DNA of 64,000 bases, taken from NCBI GenBank assembly GCA_018820855.1, contig JAHJNL010000055.1, forward strand, positions 1 through 64,000, read 5' to 3'. The notes beneath the pieces are model-generated. The model was not told the origin of the DNA. It did not search any database and saw only the letters and a list, made by a program, of their open reading frames with translations. Made by a program: the position numbers and the translations under genes. Positions 17,781-25,920 of this stretch are shown here, one piece after another; within the stretch, counting starts at the first letter, position 1, and the number at the start of each line of letters is the position of its first letter. The stretch comes from Pseudomonadota bacterium (GTDB taxonomy: Bacteria; Desulfobacterota; Desulfobulbia; Desulfobulbales; Desulfocapsaceae).

Positions 17781-18508
17781 AAACAATCCAGACAAGACAC
17801 CGGAACTATATACTTTTATTCCTGATCATCCTGCTCAGCACCTTACCGTTTACGGCTTTGGCAAAAGAATCTCCAGAAGACACAGCCAGCAGGCTGCAAA
17901 AGCGGTACGATGAGATAAACTCCCTCACCTTTGATTTTATTCAGGACACCAGGGGACAGCTCAGCGGTAGGCCAAAGAAGGGACGCGGGCAGGCATTTTT
18001 CGTCAAGAGCGTCAGGGACGATACGAGTGCAGAGCTGCCGGGCATGATGCGCTGGGACTACTCGGATCCTGACCAGCAGGTTCTGGTCAGTGACGGAGAA
18101 ACCTTTTCCATGTATTTTGCAGCGCTGCAACAGATGATTGTCACTTCAGCAGAATCTCTGAAACAGGATCTGACCTACTCTTTTTTTACAGGATCCGGAA
18201 ACCTGCTCCAGGACTTCAAAATCCTGGAGTCGACAGAAAATTCAAATGGGGTGCAAGAGGCTCAAGATCAAACAATAGTGATCAAGCTGATTCCAAAAGC
18301 AAAACAATCCCAAGTGGCCTCCATCCATCTCTGGATAACAGAAGATTCCCTGATTCGCCGAATTGAAATCCTTGACCATTTCGACACCCTGACCGTCCTC
18401 AATTTCAGCAATATCAAGGTAAACACCCTTTCTCCTGACGATGCTCCCCTGATGAAGCATCTGTTCACCTTTACCCCTCCTGAAGGAACGGAGATAATTC
18501 ATCAATAG
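17777..18508 (+). CDS. lolA: LolA-family outer-membrane lipoprotein carrier protein
   Basis: 243 residues with a signal peptide (hydrophobic YILLFLIILLSTLPFTALA, cleavage near ALA-KE). The mature part has the LolA pattern: LQKRYDEINSLTFDFIQ near the start, a GMMRWDYSDPDQQVLVSDG segment and later QVASIHLWITEDSLIRRIEI. LolA carries lipoproteins across the periplasm to the outer membrane. It overlaps murI by 4 bp and is convergent with the response regulator at 18642-20021. Confidence 0.88.
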   Translation: MKTIQTRHRNYILLFLIILLSTLPFTALAKESPEDTASRLQKRYDEINSLTFDFIQDTRGQLSGRPKKGRGQAFFVKSVRDDTSAELPGMMRWDYSDPDQQVLVSDGETFSMYFAALQQMIVTSAESLKQDLTYSFFTGSGNLLQDFKILESTENSNGVQEAQDQTIVIKLIPKAKQSQVASIHLWITEDSLIRRIEILDHFDTLTVLNFSNIKVNTLSPDDAPLMKHLFTFTPPEGTEIIHQ

Positions 18509-18641
18509 CAAAACTCAAGCGATACATCGTCACCAAAACCACGCTTACACTGCATAAACAGGCAGGCGGGCAGATCCAGGTCCATCGTTCGGGGATAAAT
18601 CAGTTCCCACATGAAAAGCACAACTGCATACCAACACGGAT

Positions 18642-20021
18642 CTATCCCACATCAATTCCGCTTTTCTCATATTTCTTCAGTTTTCGCCAGAGGGAAACCC
18701 TGTCAATGCCTATGATTTTGGCAGCCTTTGTCTTATTGCCGTCAACGCTTTTAAGGACCGAGAGAATATATTCCCGTTCGTTTTCTTCAAGACTCTTGCT
18801 ATGTTGGTCTGCCTGGAAGTCTGGAATCTGATAATGCGGACTGTTGATAAGATCCGCGGGAAGATGGTGTGGTTGTATTTCTGAGCTGTCACATAGGGCC
18901 AGAGAGCGTTCAATGATATTCTCAAGCTCCCGCGCATTACCGGGGAAATCATATTCCTGCAGCCGCCGGATTGTTTCCGGAGAAATACTTTTGACATGTC
19001 CGATTGGTAGCGAATATTTGGCCAGGAAATAATTAACCAGCAGTGGAATATCGTCTTTTCTCTCCCGGAGCGGAGGGATATGAAGATTGATGACATTGAG
19101 CCGGTAATACAGATCCTGACGGAATGTTCCTTTTTTGACTTCTTCCTTGAGATCTCGGTTGGTTGCAGCCAGCAGACGAACATCTATCGGTATTTCTTTG
19201 GTTCCGCCTACCCTGATAATCTTTTTTTCCTGCAGTACCCGTAATAATTTCACCTGCATAGTGAGCGGCATTTCACCTATTTCGTCAAACAGGACAACCC
19301 CACCATTTGCCGATTCAAGAAGCCCATTACGCATGCTACCGGCATCAGTATAGGCGTCTTTTTCATGCCCGAACAGTTCATTGACCATCAGGTCTTCTGT
19401 CATTGCCCCGCAGTTGATAGGGAGAAAACGTTTATCAGCCCTGGGACTCAATTCATACATTGTCCTGGCTACCAATTCCTTACCGGTTCCGGTTTCACCG
19501 GTGATAAGGATATTGCAGTCCAGCTGGGCAAAATGAGCAATGGAATCCTTAAGCTCTAATATTGCCGGGTTCTGACCAATAAACTGAGTCGTCCCATGTT
19601 GTGCTTTGATCCGCTGCTTGAGACGGCTGATCTCCCGCAACAGCATTGTCTTTTCAGTTGCCCTCAGGACCAGAGTGTGAAGTTCCTTGAGTTTGATCGG
19701 TTTTGGGAGATAATAGAATGCCCCATGAGCCATGGCATCTACAGCAGAGTTTACCGTTGCATAACCGGTGACAATGATAACTTCAATATCAGGATGGAGT
19801 TCTTTGGCAGTTTTCATAACCTGAACGCCATCGACATCACCCATTTTCAAATCTGTTATTACCAGATCAAAATGGGATTTACTGAGCAGGCCTATTGCCT
19901 CGTTACCACTTGTCGCCGTTGTTACCTGAAATCCATGGTGCTCAAGGAAATGAGCAACATTCTGAACATTTATTACCTCATCATCAACCACCAGGATTGC
20001 AATAGTACTGGTATCAGTCAT
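18642..20021 (-). CDS. NtrC-type response regulator with variant GAFTGA loop (DAYTDA)
   Basis: 459 residues from ATG 20021, preceded by AGGTG; it overlaps the kinase gene by 8 bp. Receiver with Asp57 (VITDLKMGD), AAA+ domain with GETGTGKE Walker A (about 175-182), VLFDEIGEMP Walker B and R-finger region, then a Fis-type helix-turn-helix (NKTKAAKIIGIDRVSLWRKLKKY). The sigma54-contact loop, normally GAFTGA, reads DAYTDA (222-227); the central Thr is kept. Some Desulfobacterota regulators tolerate changes here, so loss of activity is not certain. It is the best candidate to bind the TGTTGCA-N3-TGCAACA sites near 21740-21921 and 28215. Confidence 0.92.
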   Translation of the reverse strand: MTDTSTIAILVVDDEVINVQNVAHFLEHHGFQVTTATSGNEAIGLLSKSHFDLVITDLKMGDVDGVQVMKTAKELHPDIEVIIVTGYATVNSAVDAMAHGAFYYLPKPIKLKELHTLVLRATEKTMLLREISRLKQRIKAQHGTTQFIGQNPAILELKDSIAHFAQLDCNILITGETGTGKELVARTMYELSPRADKRFLPINCGAMTEDLMVNELFGHEKDAYTDAGSMRNGLLESANGGVVLFDEIGEMPLTMQVKLLRVLQEKKIIRVGGTKEIPIDVRLLAATNRDLKEEVKKGTFRQDLYYRLNVINLHIPPLRERKDDIPLLVNYFLAKYSLPIGHVKSISPETIRRLQEYDFPGNARELENIIERSLALCDSSEIQPHHLPADLINSPHYQIPDFQADQHSKSLEENEREYILSVLKSVDGNKTKAAKIIGIDRVSLWRKLKKYEKSGIDVG

Positions 20022-21486
20022 TGTTACACCTGAAGGTTTCACTCTGGCCAAGAGAATATTCTTCTTCAAGACCCGTGTGGAGCGGCAGGGTGATGATAAC
20101 TCGAGTTCCCTTTCCTTTTTCTGACTCTACCCGAATTGAACCATTTTGTTTTTTTATAATGCCATAGACAACTGCCAGGCCCAGGCCGGTTCCATTTTCA
20201 GCATTTTTAGTTGTGAAAAACGGGTCAAATATTTTCGGCAGATGCTCTTTATCAATTCCGCTACCCGTATCAGCAACAATAATGATGGCATTCTTGTTGT
20301 TGGCATCCTTTTCTGCTCCGATTACGACCGTACCAGGCGGTTCGGGGATAGCCTGGATTGCATTAATTGTCAGATTCAGCAAGGCTTCGATCATTTTTTG
20401 CACATCTATGAAAAGGATTATATCCTCGGGAATATCAGTCTCCAAATTAATGCCGGACGGAATCTCGCTGGCGACAAGTTGTTGGACCCTCTCGATAACC
20501 TTTGTTAGTTGATAGGGTTGAAGAGAAAATGCATGCGCTCTGGAAAATTCCAGCAGGCCACGAACAATTTCTCCGGCACGATGGGTTTCCTGATTAATGG
20601 TTTCCAGCATCTTTGCGACTAACGGGTTCTGTTCAGCATCAATCTCGGCAAGAGCCAACTGGCAGGATGTTGAAATATTGTTGAGCGGATTATTGATCTG
20701 ATGAGCTGTTCCAGAGGCCAGGGTACCGATTGATGAAAGTTTCTTCACCTGAAAAAGCTGTTCCTGTTGTTCTGCCAGATCGGTAACCATTTTATTAAAG
20801 GCCCGAAATACACTGCGAATCTCACCTTTTTTTTCATCAACCCGCAGCTGGGTAAAGGTTCCGTTTGCAATATCTCTCGCAGCATTCTCAACCCTTTTTA
20901 AAGGCTTTATAATCGAAGTGTAAAGGATGGTGATGGTGAATATCGAGAGAAGAACAAGAAAGATAAACGTTTTTATAATTTGTCCTTTTAATTCAGTTAT
21001 AAAATCGGACATCTTTGCCTGTTCAAACACGACCAGATCTTCGCTGATATTAACAAGGTCCTGCCCCAGACTACGTACTTTTTCCCGTAAAGAACACTCC
21101 ACACCCTCATTTTCCGGGATACATTCTTCTTTAAACTCCCGAAAAGTCAACTTATAGGCCGCCAGTTTAAATGTAAGATTCTGCAAATGTGTCGGCTGCG
21201 GCATTATCTTTAAATCATCGATTATCTGGGGAACTGTTTTCTGGGCCTCATCAATATATTCAATGACTCTGTCAAAATCTTCTTCCTCATGACTAATGAT
21301 GAAGTTTTTTTCATAACGTCGTATTTCAAGACTGAGATTGCTGAGATTACCAGCATGCATCAATACGATGACATCATCGTTAAACCTGTCAAAATCTCTC
21401 AAAAAGGTTACTCCGACAATGATGTAAAAAAGCAGATGCAGGCAAAAACAGCCAGTCATCTTCTGACGCAGATTTAAAAAGAACAT
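20014..21486 (-). CDS. Membrane sensor histidine kinase (4-helix-type sensor, HAMP)
   Basis: 490 residues: membrane segment (about 12-29), a helical extracytoplasmic domain of about 140 residues, second membrane segment (about 170-190), HAMP linker, HisKA with His262 in [12 protein letters not shown], and HATPase with ADTGSGID and [11 protein letters not shown]. The sensor domain contains Cys122 and Cys131, which could form a disulfide. It precedes and overlaps its regulator. A sigma54-type promoter lies about 150 bp upstream on the same strand, which implies positive feedback or control by a related regulator. Confidence 0.92.
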   Translation of the reverse strand: MFFLNLRQKMTGCFCLHLLFYIIVGVTFLRDFDRFNDDVIVLMHAGNLSNLSLEIRRYEKNFIISHEEEDFDRVIEYIDEAQKTVPQIIDDLKIMPQPTHLQNLTFKLAAYKLTFREFKEECIPENEGVECSLREKVRSLGQDLVNISEDLVVFEQAKMSDFITELKGQIIKTFIFLVLLSIFTITILYTSIIKPLKRVENAARDIANGTFTQLRVDEKKGEIRSVFRAFNKMVTDLAEQQEQLFQVKKLSSIGTLASGTAHQINNPLNNISTSCQLALAEIDAEQNPLVAKMLETINQETHRAGEIVRGLLEFSRAHAFSLQPYQLTKVIERVQQLVASEIPSGINLETDIPEDIILFIDVQKMIEALLNLTINAIQAIPEPPGTVVIGAEKDANNKNAIIIVADTGSGIDKEHLPKIFDPFFTTKNAENGTGLGLAVVYGIIKKQNGSIRVESEKGKGTRVIITLPLHTGLEEEYSLGQSETFRCNND

Positions 21487-21632
21487 AAGGGGACACTCCC
21501 ACTCTGATCAGCTGTAAAGATGGACACAGATAAAAGCATATATGTGTTATTTTCTAAAATAAAAAAGAATTGTTTAATTCATTTGGCACTGAAATACAGA
21601 AGAAATAATTTTGTATCCCACTTACTATCAGA

Positions 21633-21650
21633 AGCAAATTTAAGGCCAAC
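21633..21650 (-). promoter_or_regulatory. Sigma54 promoter for the histidine kinase/response regulator pair
   Basis: On the minus strand GTTGGCCTTAAATTTGCT has TTGGC at -24, TTGC at -12 and exactly 10 bp between GG and GC. The kinase start is about 150 bp downstream. The centre of the long inverted repeat (21740-21807) is about 127 bp upstream of the -24 GG, a normal enhancer distance. Confidence 0.65.
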
Positions 21651-21739
21651 TGAGAAATAAAATAAGATTGACGCAATCCTTCCCTGCCTACAAGATTATA
21701 ACGAGTTTTGTCTCTAAGATACCATATCCGAAGCTCCCT

Positions 21740-21807
21740 GCACATAGTGTTGCATATTAACAACATTGTTGCAATGTGCAATGTTGTTAATATGCAACAC
21801 TATGTGC
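21740..21807. repeat. Perfect 29-bp inverted repeat with 10-bp centre, probable enhancer site
   Basis: The two 29-bp arms (21740-21768 and 21779-21807) are exact reverse complements. The sequence is AT-rich with no terminal T run, so a transcription terminator is unlikely. Each arm contains TGTTGCA or TGCAACA, and the centre contains TGTTGCA-ATG-TGCAATG (21767-21783). It lies between two divergent sigma54-type promoters, as expected for a shared enhancer for a dimeric or oligomeric activator. Confidence 0.9.
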
Positions 21808-21904
21808 AAATATGATGGTTATCACACCATTATTTTATTCGCTCTCCCTGCCATTTCCCCTCTCAAAAGCCCCCTCCTCTTCTTCTGTTCCTCTTCTGGC
21901 AAAC

Positions 21905-21921
21905 TGTTACACCCTGCAACA
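21905..21921. promoter_or_regulatory. Enhancer-like site TGTTACA-CCC-TGCAACA
   Basis: A 7-3-7 inverted repeat with one mismatch, centred 106 bp upstream of the -24 GG of the promoter at 22018. The same pattern (TGTTGCA-N3-TGCAAyA) recurs at 21767-21783 and 28215-28231, in each case before a sigma54-type promoter. Confidence 0.6.
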
Positions 21922-22017
21922 ACAACGTAAAAGTCCCTCAAACTTTCCTCATTTTTTAGGTCCATCTAACAGAGTAAACAGACACCTCAATCACCTTTCA
22001 TCCAACCTGGTGAAAAA

Positions 22018-22034
22018 CGGCATACAGGTTGCAA
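22018..22034 (+). promoter_or_regulatory. Sigma54 promoter for the 38-codon gene and SLC13 transporter
   Basis: CGGCATACAGGTTGCAA matches the -24/-12 pattern: GGCAT, 10 bp between GG and GC, then TTGCA. The expected start is near 22045, giving a leader of about 95 nt before the strong ribosome site of the gene at 22140. Confidence 0.65.
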
Positions 22035-22139
22035 TTTGAATTAAAAATTTGCTCGCAATCAAACTGCTTACCAAGAGGCGAAATACGTTACGAGCCTGGA
22101 ATTGCAAAAGATTTAAACATCTTTTTAAGGAGGAAGGAA

Positions 22140-22256
22140 ATGAAGCAAGAAATACAAAAAAAGAAGAAGGGAGGAAACGTTAACCCGGCGTCCATACCGA
22201 GTTGTCATTATGCTACCGGTCCACCGCCTCTCTCAGAAAAAATGTGCATGTATTAA
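22140..22256 (+). CDS. 38-residue peptide of unknown function
   Basis: The ATG at 22140 follows a very strong ribosome binding site (AAGGAGGAAGGAA), which is the main evidence that this short frame is translated. The peptide has a basic Lys-rich start (KKKKGG) and a C-terminal half rich in Pro, Ser and Cys (IPSCHYATGPPPLSEKMCMY); it has no membrane segment or signal peptide. It is first downstream of the sigma54-type promoter at 22018 and ends 66 bp before the SLC13-type transporter. It could be a small regulator, a metal- or redox-reactive peptide (two Cys, one His) or a translated leader. No family is recognised. Confidence 0.6.
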   Translation: MKQEIQKKKKGGNVNPASIPSCHYATGPPPLSEKMCMY

Positions 22257-22322
22257 CCCTTAGGCATAATAAGATGTCCTATCATTATCAGGAATCAAGA
22301 AAAAAAGGATAATAAGGAAAAA

Positions 22323-24137
22323 ATGACTCTACCAATAATTTTAGTCATGGCCGTTCTGGTCTTGGCGATTCTACTCTTTATTTTTGAGTGGGTGCGTGTC
22401 GATGTCGTCGGTATCATTATGATGATCATGCTGCCCCTGCTCGGTCTGGTTACGCCCAAAGAAGCCATCAGTGGGCTTTCAAGTAATGCCGTTGTTTCAA
22501 TTATTGCCGTTATTATTATCGGTGCAGGCCTGGATAAGACAGGGGCCATGAATCACTTGGCCAGAATCATCCTCAGGTTTGCCGGCAAGAGCGAAAGCAG
22601 AATCATGGTGCTCATCTCCGGTACAGTGGCCTTTATATCCAGTTTCATGCAGAATATCGGCGCGGCAGCTCTTTTCATGCCGGTTTCCAAACGTATCTGT
22701 CGACAGACCAACATCCCGGTTTCCCGAATCCTCATGCCCATGGGATTTTGCGCAATTATCGGCGGCTGTATCACTTTGATCGGATCAAGCCCGCTCATTC
22801 TGCTCAATGATGTAATGAAAATTTCATCGCCGAATGTTGTACCATTTGGCCTTTTTTCCGTGACTCCGGTTGGGTTGTCCTTGATTGTTGCCGCCCTGCT
22901 CTATTTCGTTCTGCTGGGCCGTTTTATTCTTCCAGCCGGAGAAGGTGATGCGGCGGGGAGCGGACCAATGTCCCAGGAACTTGAGAGAACCTACCACGAC
23001 ATAGGTAATCTTTTTGAAATCCAGGTACCTGATTCCTTCGAAGGACCAAAAACTCTTGAGGAACTGGAAATCAGACCCATCTTTTTCACCACAATTCTCG
23101 CCATCGCCAGTAAGGGTGGAATACCTGTTTCTTCCCCTGACTATTCTGACACCATTGAAGGAGGCGATACAATTGCTGTAGAAGGCCCTCCGGACCTGGT
23201 AGCCAAAATGGCCAAATCCTTTGGCTGGATGATCAAAGACGATCTGGCGGTGTTTGCCGAAAGTCTCTCCCCTAACAATGCCGGCATCATGGAGACCATT
23301 ATCACTCCACGTTCTGAACTGGTTGGACATACCCTGCGTTCCTTTTCTTTCAGGAAAAAAAATGGTGTTACGCCACTGGCAGTGTTCCGCGACAACAAGA
23401 CCTTTGTCGGCGACATCTCAACAATGCCGCTGCGGGCTGGTGATGCCATGTTACTGCAAGGTCCATGGGAAAAATTTCATTACCTGAAAGAAAGAACTGA
23501 CCTTGTCTTTACCGAAGAGGTGCAGGGAGAAATTCTCCGAACAGACAAAGTCAAGTTTGCCGTGGGCAGTTTGATCCTGGCTCTGGTCATGACCATTGGT
23601 TTTCACGTCCAGCTTTCCATTGCCCTGCTGACAGGTGCTCTTGCCATGATTCTGACCAAGGTTCTCTCAATTGATGAGGCCTATGACTCAGTTGACTGGA
23701 TGACTGTTTTCCTCCTTGGCGGCCTTATTCCTCTGGGTATCGCTTTTGAAAAAACAGGAGCAGCCAAACTTATTGCAGAAACTATCATGGGTATGATGGG
23801 TGATGTTTCTCCGCTCATTCTCCTGACCGTTATCGGTATTCTCACCTCATTTTTCACTCTGGTTGCCTCTAATGTCGGAGCAACAGTACTCATGGTTCCT
23901 CTTGCCATGAATATGGCCGGTACTGCCGGGGCTGATCCCCGCATAGCTGCCCTGGTGGTTGCTGTTGCCTGCTCAAACACCTTCATCCTGCCCACCCATC
24001 AGGTCAATGCGCTGATCATGCGACCGGGCGGGTATAAGACAAAAGATTACTTCCGGGCAGGAGCAGGAATGACAGTCCTCTACCTCGTAGTAATGATGGC
24101 CTCCATAGCCTTGTTTTACGGTGTTACCGGCAGCTGA
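22323..24137 (+). CDS. SLC13/ArsB-type ion transporter with TrkA-C domains
   Basis: 604 residues. Hydrophobic spans at both ends surround a soluble middle part (about 215-390) that looks like two RCK/TrkA-C domains (GDTIAVEGPPDLVAKMAK and GDAMLLQGPWEKF). Transport-domain features include the re-entrant SSNAVVSIIAVIIIGAGLDKTGA and a second copy ending SNVGATVLMVPLAMNMA. The family moves sulfate, dicarboxylates or related anions, usually with Na+. Here the substrate is unknown, though sulfate is plausible. A terminator follows, and NhaD comes next on the same strand, so Na+ coupling could link them. Confidence 0.85.
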   Translation: MTLPIILVMAVLVLAILLFIFEWVRVDVVGIIMMIMLPLLGLVTPKEAISGLSSNAVVSIIAVIIIGAGLDKTGAMNHLARIILRFAGKSESRIMVLISGTVAFISSFMQNIGAAALFMPVSKRICRQTNIPVSRILMPMGFCAIIGGCITLIGSSPLILLNDVMKISSPNVVPFGLFSVTPVGLSLIVAALLYFVLLGRFILPAGEGDAAGSGPMSQELERTYHDIGNLFEIQVPDSFEGPKTLEELEIRPIFFTTILAIASKGGIPVSSPDYSDTIEGGDTIAVEGPPDLVAKMAKSFGWMIKDDLAVFAESLSPNNAGIMETIITPRSELVGHTLRSFSFRKKNGVTPLAVFRDNKTFVGDISTMPLRAGDAMLLQGPWEKFHYLKERTDLVFTEEVQGEILRTDKVKFAVGSLILALVMTIGFHVQLSIALLTGALAMILTKVLSIDEAYDSVDWMTVFLLGGLIPLGIAFEKTGAAKLIAETIMGMMGDVSPLILLTVIGILTSFFTLVASNVGATVLMVPLAMNMAGTAGADPRIAALVVAVACSNTFILPTHQVNALIMRPGGYKTKDYFRAGAGMTVLYLVVMMASIALFYGVTGS

Positions 24138-24144
24138 TCAAGAT

Positions 24145-24188
24145 GAGCTATTTCGGCAGATCACGTCGGAATAGCTCTTTTTTTTGAG
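24145..24188 (+). terminator. Intrinsic terminator after the SLC13-type gene
   Basis: GAGCTATT (24145-24152) pairs with AATAGCTC (24170-24177), with additional pairing inside, followed directly by a run of eight or more T. It separates the transporter transcript from nhaD. Confidence 0.85.
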
Positions 24189-24244
24189 CTTGGCGGTAAT
24201 ATCTTTTACTTCATTCTAAAATTATTAATTTAAGGATATCTGCA

Positions 24245-25666
24245 ATGAAAATCTTTCTATTGCTCTGCATCACTCTGCTTGGCAGTGCTGGTCAGGCATT
24301 GGCTGCATCTGGCCATGGTGGGGGGGAAACGGCAATGAGCCTGACCGCCACTTCGATGGGATATGCATCTCTGGCTATTTTTGTTCTCGCTTATCTACTT
24401 GTTATTTTTGAGGAGAAAACCCACCTGCGCAAGAGCAAACCGGTAATGTTGGCCGCCGGTGTTATCTGGATACTTCTCGCCATTACCTACCGCATAGCAG
24501 GTATCCCGCCTGAAGAAGCACATACTGCGATTATTCACAACATTACCGAGTATGCCGAGTTGCTCCTCTTCCTGCTTGTGGCTATGACCTATATCAATTC
24601 CATGGAAGAGCGTAATGTCTTTCAGGCCCTGCGTTCTTCGCTGGTTTCCAAAGGATTCTCTCTGCGCATTATTTTCTGGATCACCGGATTTCTCGCCTTT
24701 ATCATCTCACCGGTTGCGGACAACCTGACCACGGCACTGCTCATGGGAGCTGTTGTCATGGCCGTGGCAAAGGACAATAAAAAATTTGTTGCTCTGGCCT
24801 GTATCAATATCGTTGTTGGAGCCAATGCAGGCGGAGCCTTCTCACCCTTTGGCGATATCACCACTCTTATGGTCTGGCAGAAGGGACAGGCAACGTTTGG
24901 CCAATTCTTCTTTCTCTTTGCTCCAGCCTTGCTCAACTGGTTAATTCCAGCAGCCATCATGAGCATCTTTGTCTCCAAAGAGGTACCTAAGGCCCTGGAT
25001 GAAAAGGTCACGATGAAATTTGGTGCCAGACGAATCATGTTCCTTTTTCTCATGACAATCGTTACAGCAGTTTCCTTTCACAACTTTATTGAACTGCCCC
25101 CGGCAGCTGGCATGATGCTGGGGCTTTCCTACCTGGGCTTTTTCTCCTATTACATCAAAATAAGAGAAAAACGTGCTCTTGAGTATGATAAACCCTTAGG
25201 AATTTCCTTCAGTAATCAAGACGACCCCTTTGATATCTTCAAAAAAGTGGCCCGTGCTGAGTGGGATACCCTCCTCTTTTTCTACGGGGTTATTCTCTGC
25301 GTCGGCGGTCTCTCGCAATTTGGCTATCTTGCCCTGGTTTCACACCAGATGTACGATGGTCTGGGTGCCACCTATGCCAATGTCCTCGTTGGAATATTAT
25401 CAGCGATTGTTGACAATATTCCTGTCATGTTTGCTGTGTTGACCATGGATCCCACCATGCCTGTCGGCCAGTGGTTATTGGTTACCCTGACTGCGGGCGT
25501 AGGCGGCAGCCTGCTCTCCATTGGCTCCGCTGCCGGTGTAGCACTCATGGGAACCGCGCGGGGAACATATACCTTTGGTGCCCATTTAAAATGGATGCCC
25601 GTCGTTGCTCTTGGATATGCAGCAAGTATTTTCTGTCATTTATTTATTAACAGTCGTTTGTTCTAA
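24245..25666 (+). CDS. nhaD: NhaD-type sodium:proton antiporter
   Basis: 473 residues with an N-terminal signal-like segment (MKIFLLLCITLLGSAGQALA) and about 12 spans. NhaD hallmarks: SPVADNLTTALLMGAVV, GANAGGAFSPFGDITTLMVW and SAIVDNIPVMFAVLTM. The antiporter exports Na+ (or Li+) in exchange for H+, serving Na+ and alkaline pH tolerance. It follows the SLC13-type gene after a terminator and precedes the receiver-Lon gene, so it may have its own promoter in the 107-bp gap; none was recognised there. Confidence 0.92.
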   Translation: MKIFLLLCITLLGSAGQALAASGHGGGETAMSLTATSMGYASLAIFVLAYLLVIFEEKTHLRKSKPVMLAAGVIWILLAITYRIAGIPPEEAHTAIIHNITEYAELLLFLLVAMTYINSMEERNVFQALRSSLVSKGFSLRIIFWITGFLAFIISPVADNLTTALLMGAVVMAVAKDNKKFVALACINIVVGANAGGAFSPFGDITTLMVWQKGQATFGQFFFLFAPALLNWLIPAAIMSIFVSKEVPKALDEKVTMKFGARRIMFLFLMTIVTAVSFHNFIELPPAAGMMLGLSYLGFFSYYIKIREKRALEYDKPLGISFSNQDDPFDIFKKVARAEWDTLLFFYGVILCVGGLSQFGYLALVSHQMYDGLGATYANVLVGILSAIVDNIPVMFAVLTMDPTMPVGQWLLVTLTAGVGGSLLSIGSAAGVALMGTARGTYTFGAHLKWMPVVALGYAASIFCHLFINSRLF

Positions 25667-25846
25667 AGAGATGTAATATAGGATAGGAAAGTAAAAGGCT
25701 GAAGGTAGAATAATATAACAGAAGGTATTTTGGCCTGTCCGGATAAAGATAATTTCCTTCTCTCATCGGGATCATGTGCACTTCTCTTTTCGGCTTCAAT
25801 CTTCAGCCTCTAGGCTAAGCGTCTGAATAGTTACTCTTTTTCTTGT

Positions 25847-25889
25847 CATGCGAGGGGAGCGATATTGCAAATATTGTTTCCCTCGCATG
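25847..25889 (+). promoter_or_regulatory. RNA hairpin in the lon-like gene leader
   Basis: CATGCGAGGG (25847-25856) pairs with CCCTCGCATG (25880-25889). The interior also pairs to a 3-nt loop, including G-U pairs that exist only in plus-strand RNA, giving about 20 consecutive pairs. A run of seven T follows about 8 nt later (25898-25904), and the start codon is at 25921. It could be an attenuator or a stability or translation element. Confidence 0.55.
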
Positions 25890-25920
25890 CATAAATATTT
25901 TTTTCAACAGATGGATAGAG

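Noticed and set aside
21584-21600. TTGGCACTGAAATACAG as a further sigma54 promoter on the plus strand
   Set aside because: The -24 box is good, but the GC of the -12 box is absent at the required 10-bp spacing.
21554-21781. Minus-strand frame across the divergent control region
   Set aside because: It covers a sigma54 promoter and one arm of the 29-bp repeat, and has no ribosome site.
21740-21807. The 29-bp inverted repeat as a transcription terminator
   Set aside because: It is AT-rich, has no terminal T run and lies between divergent genes, not at the end of one.
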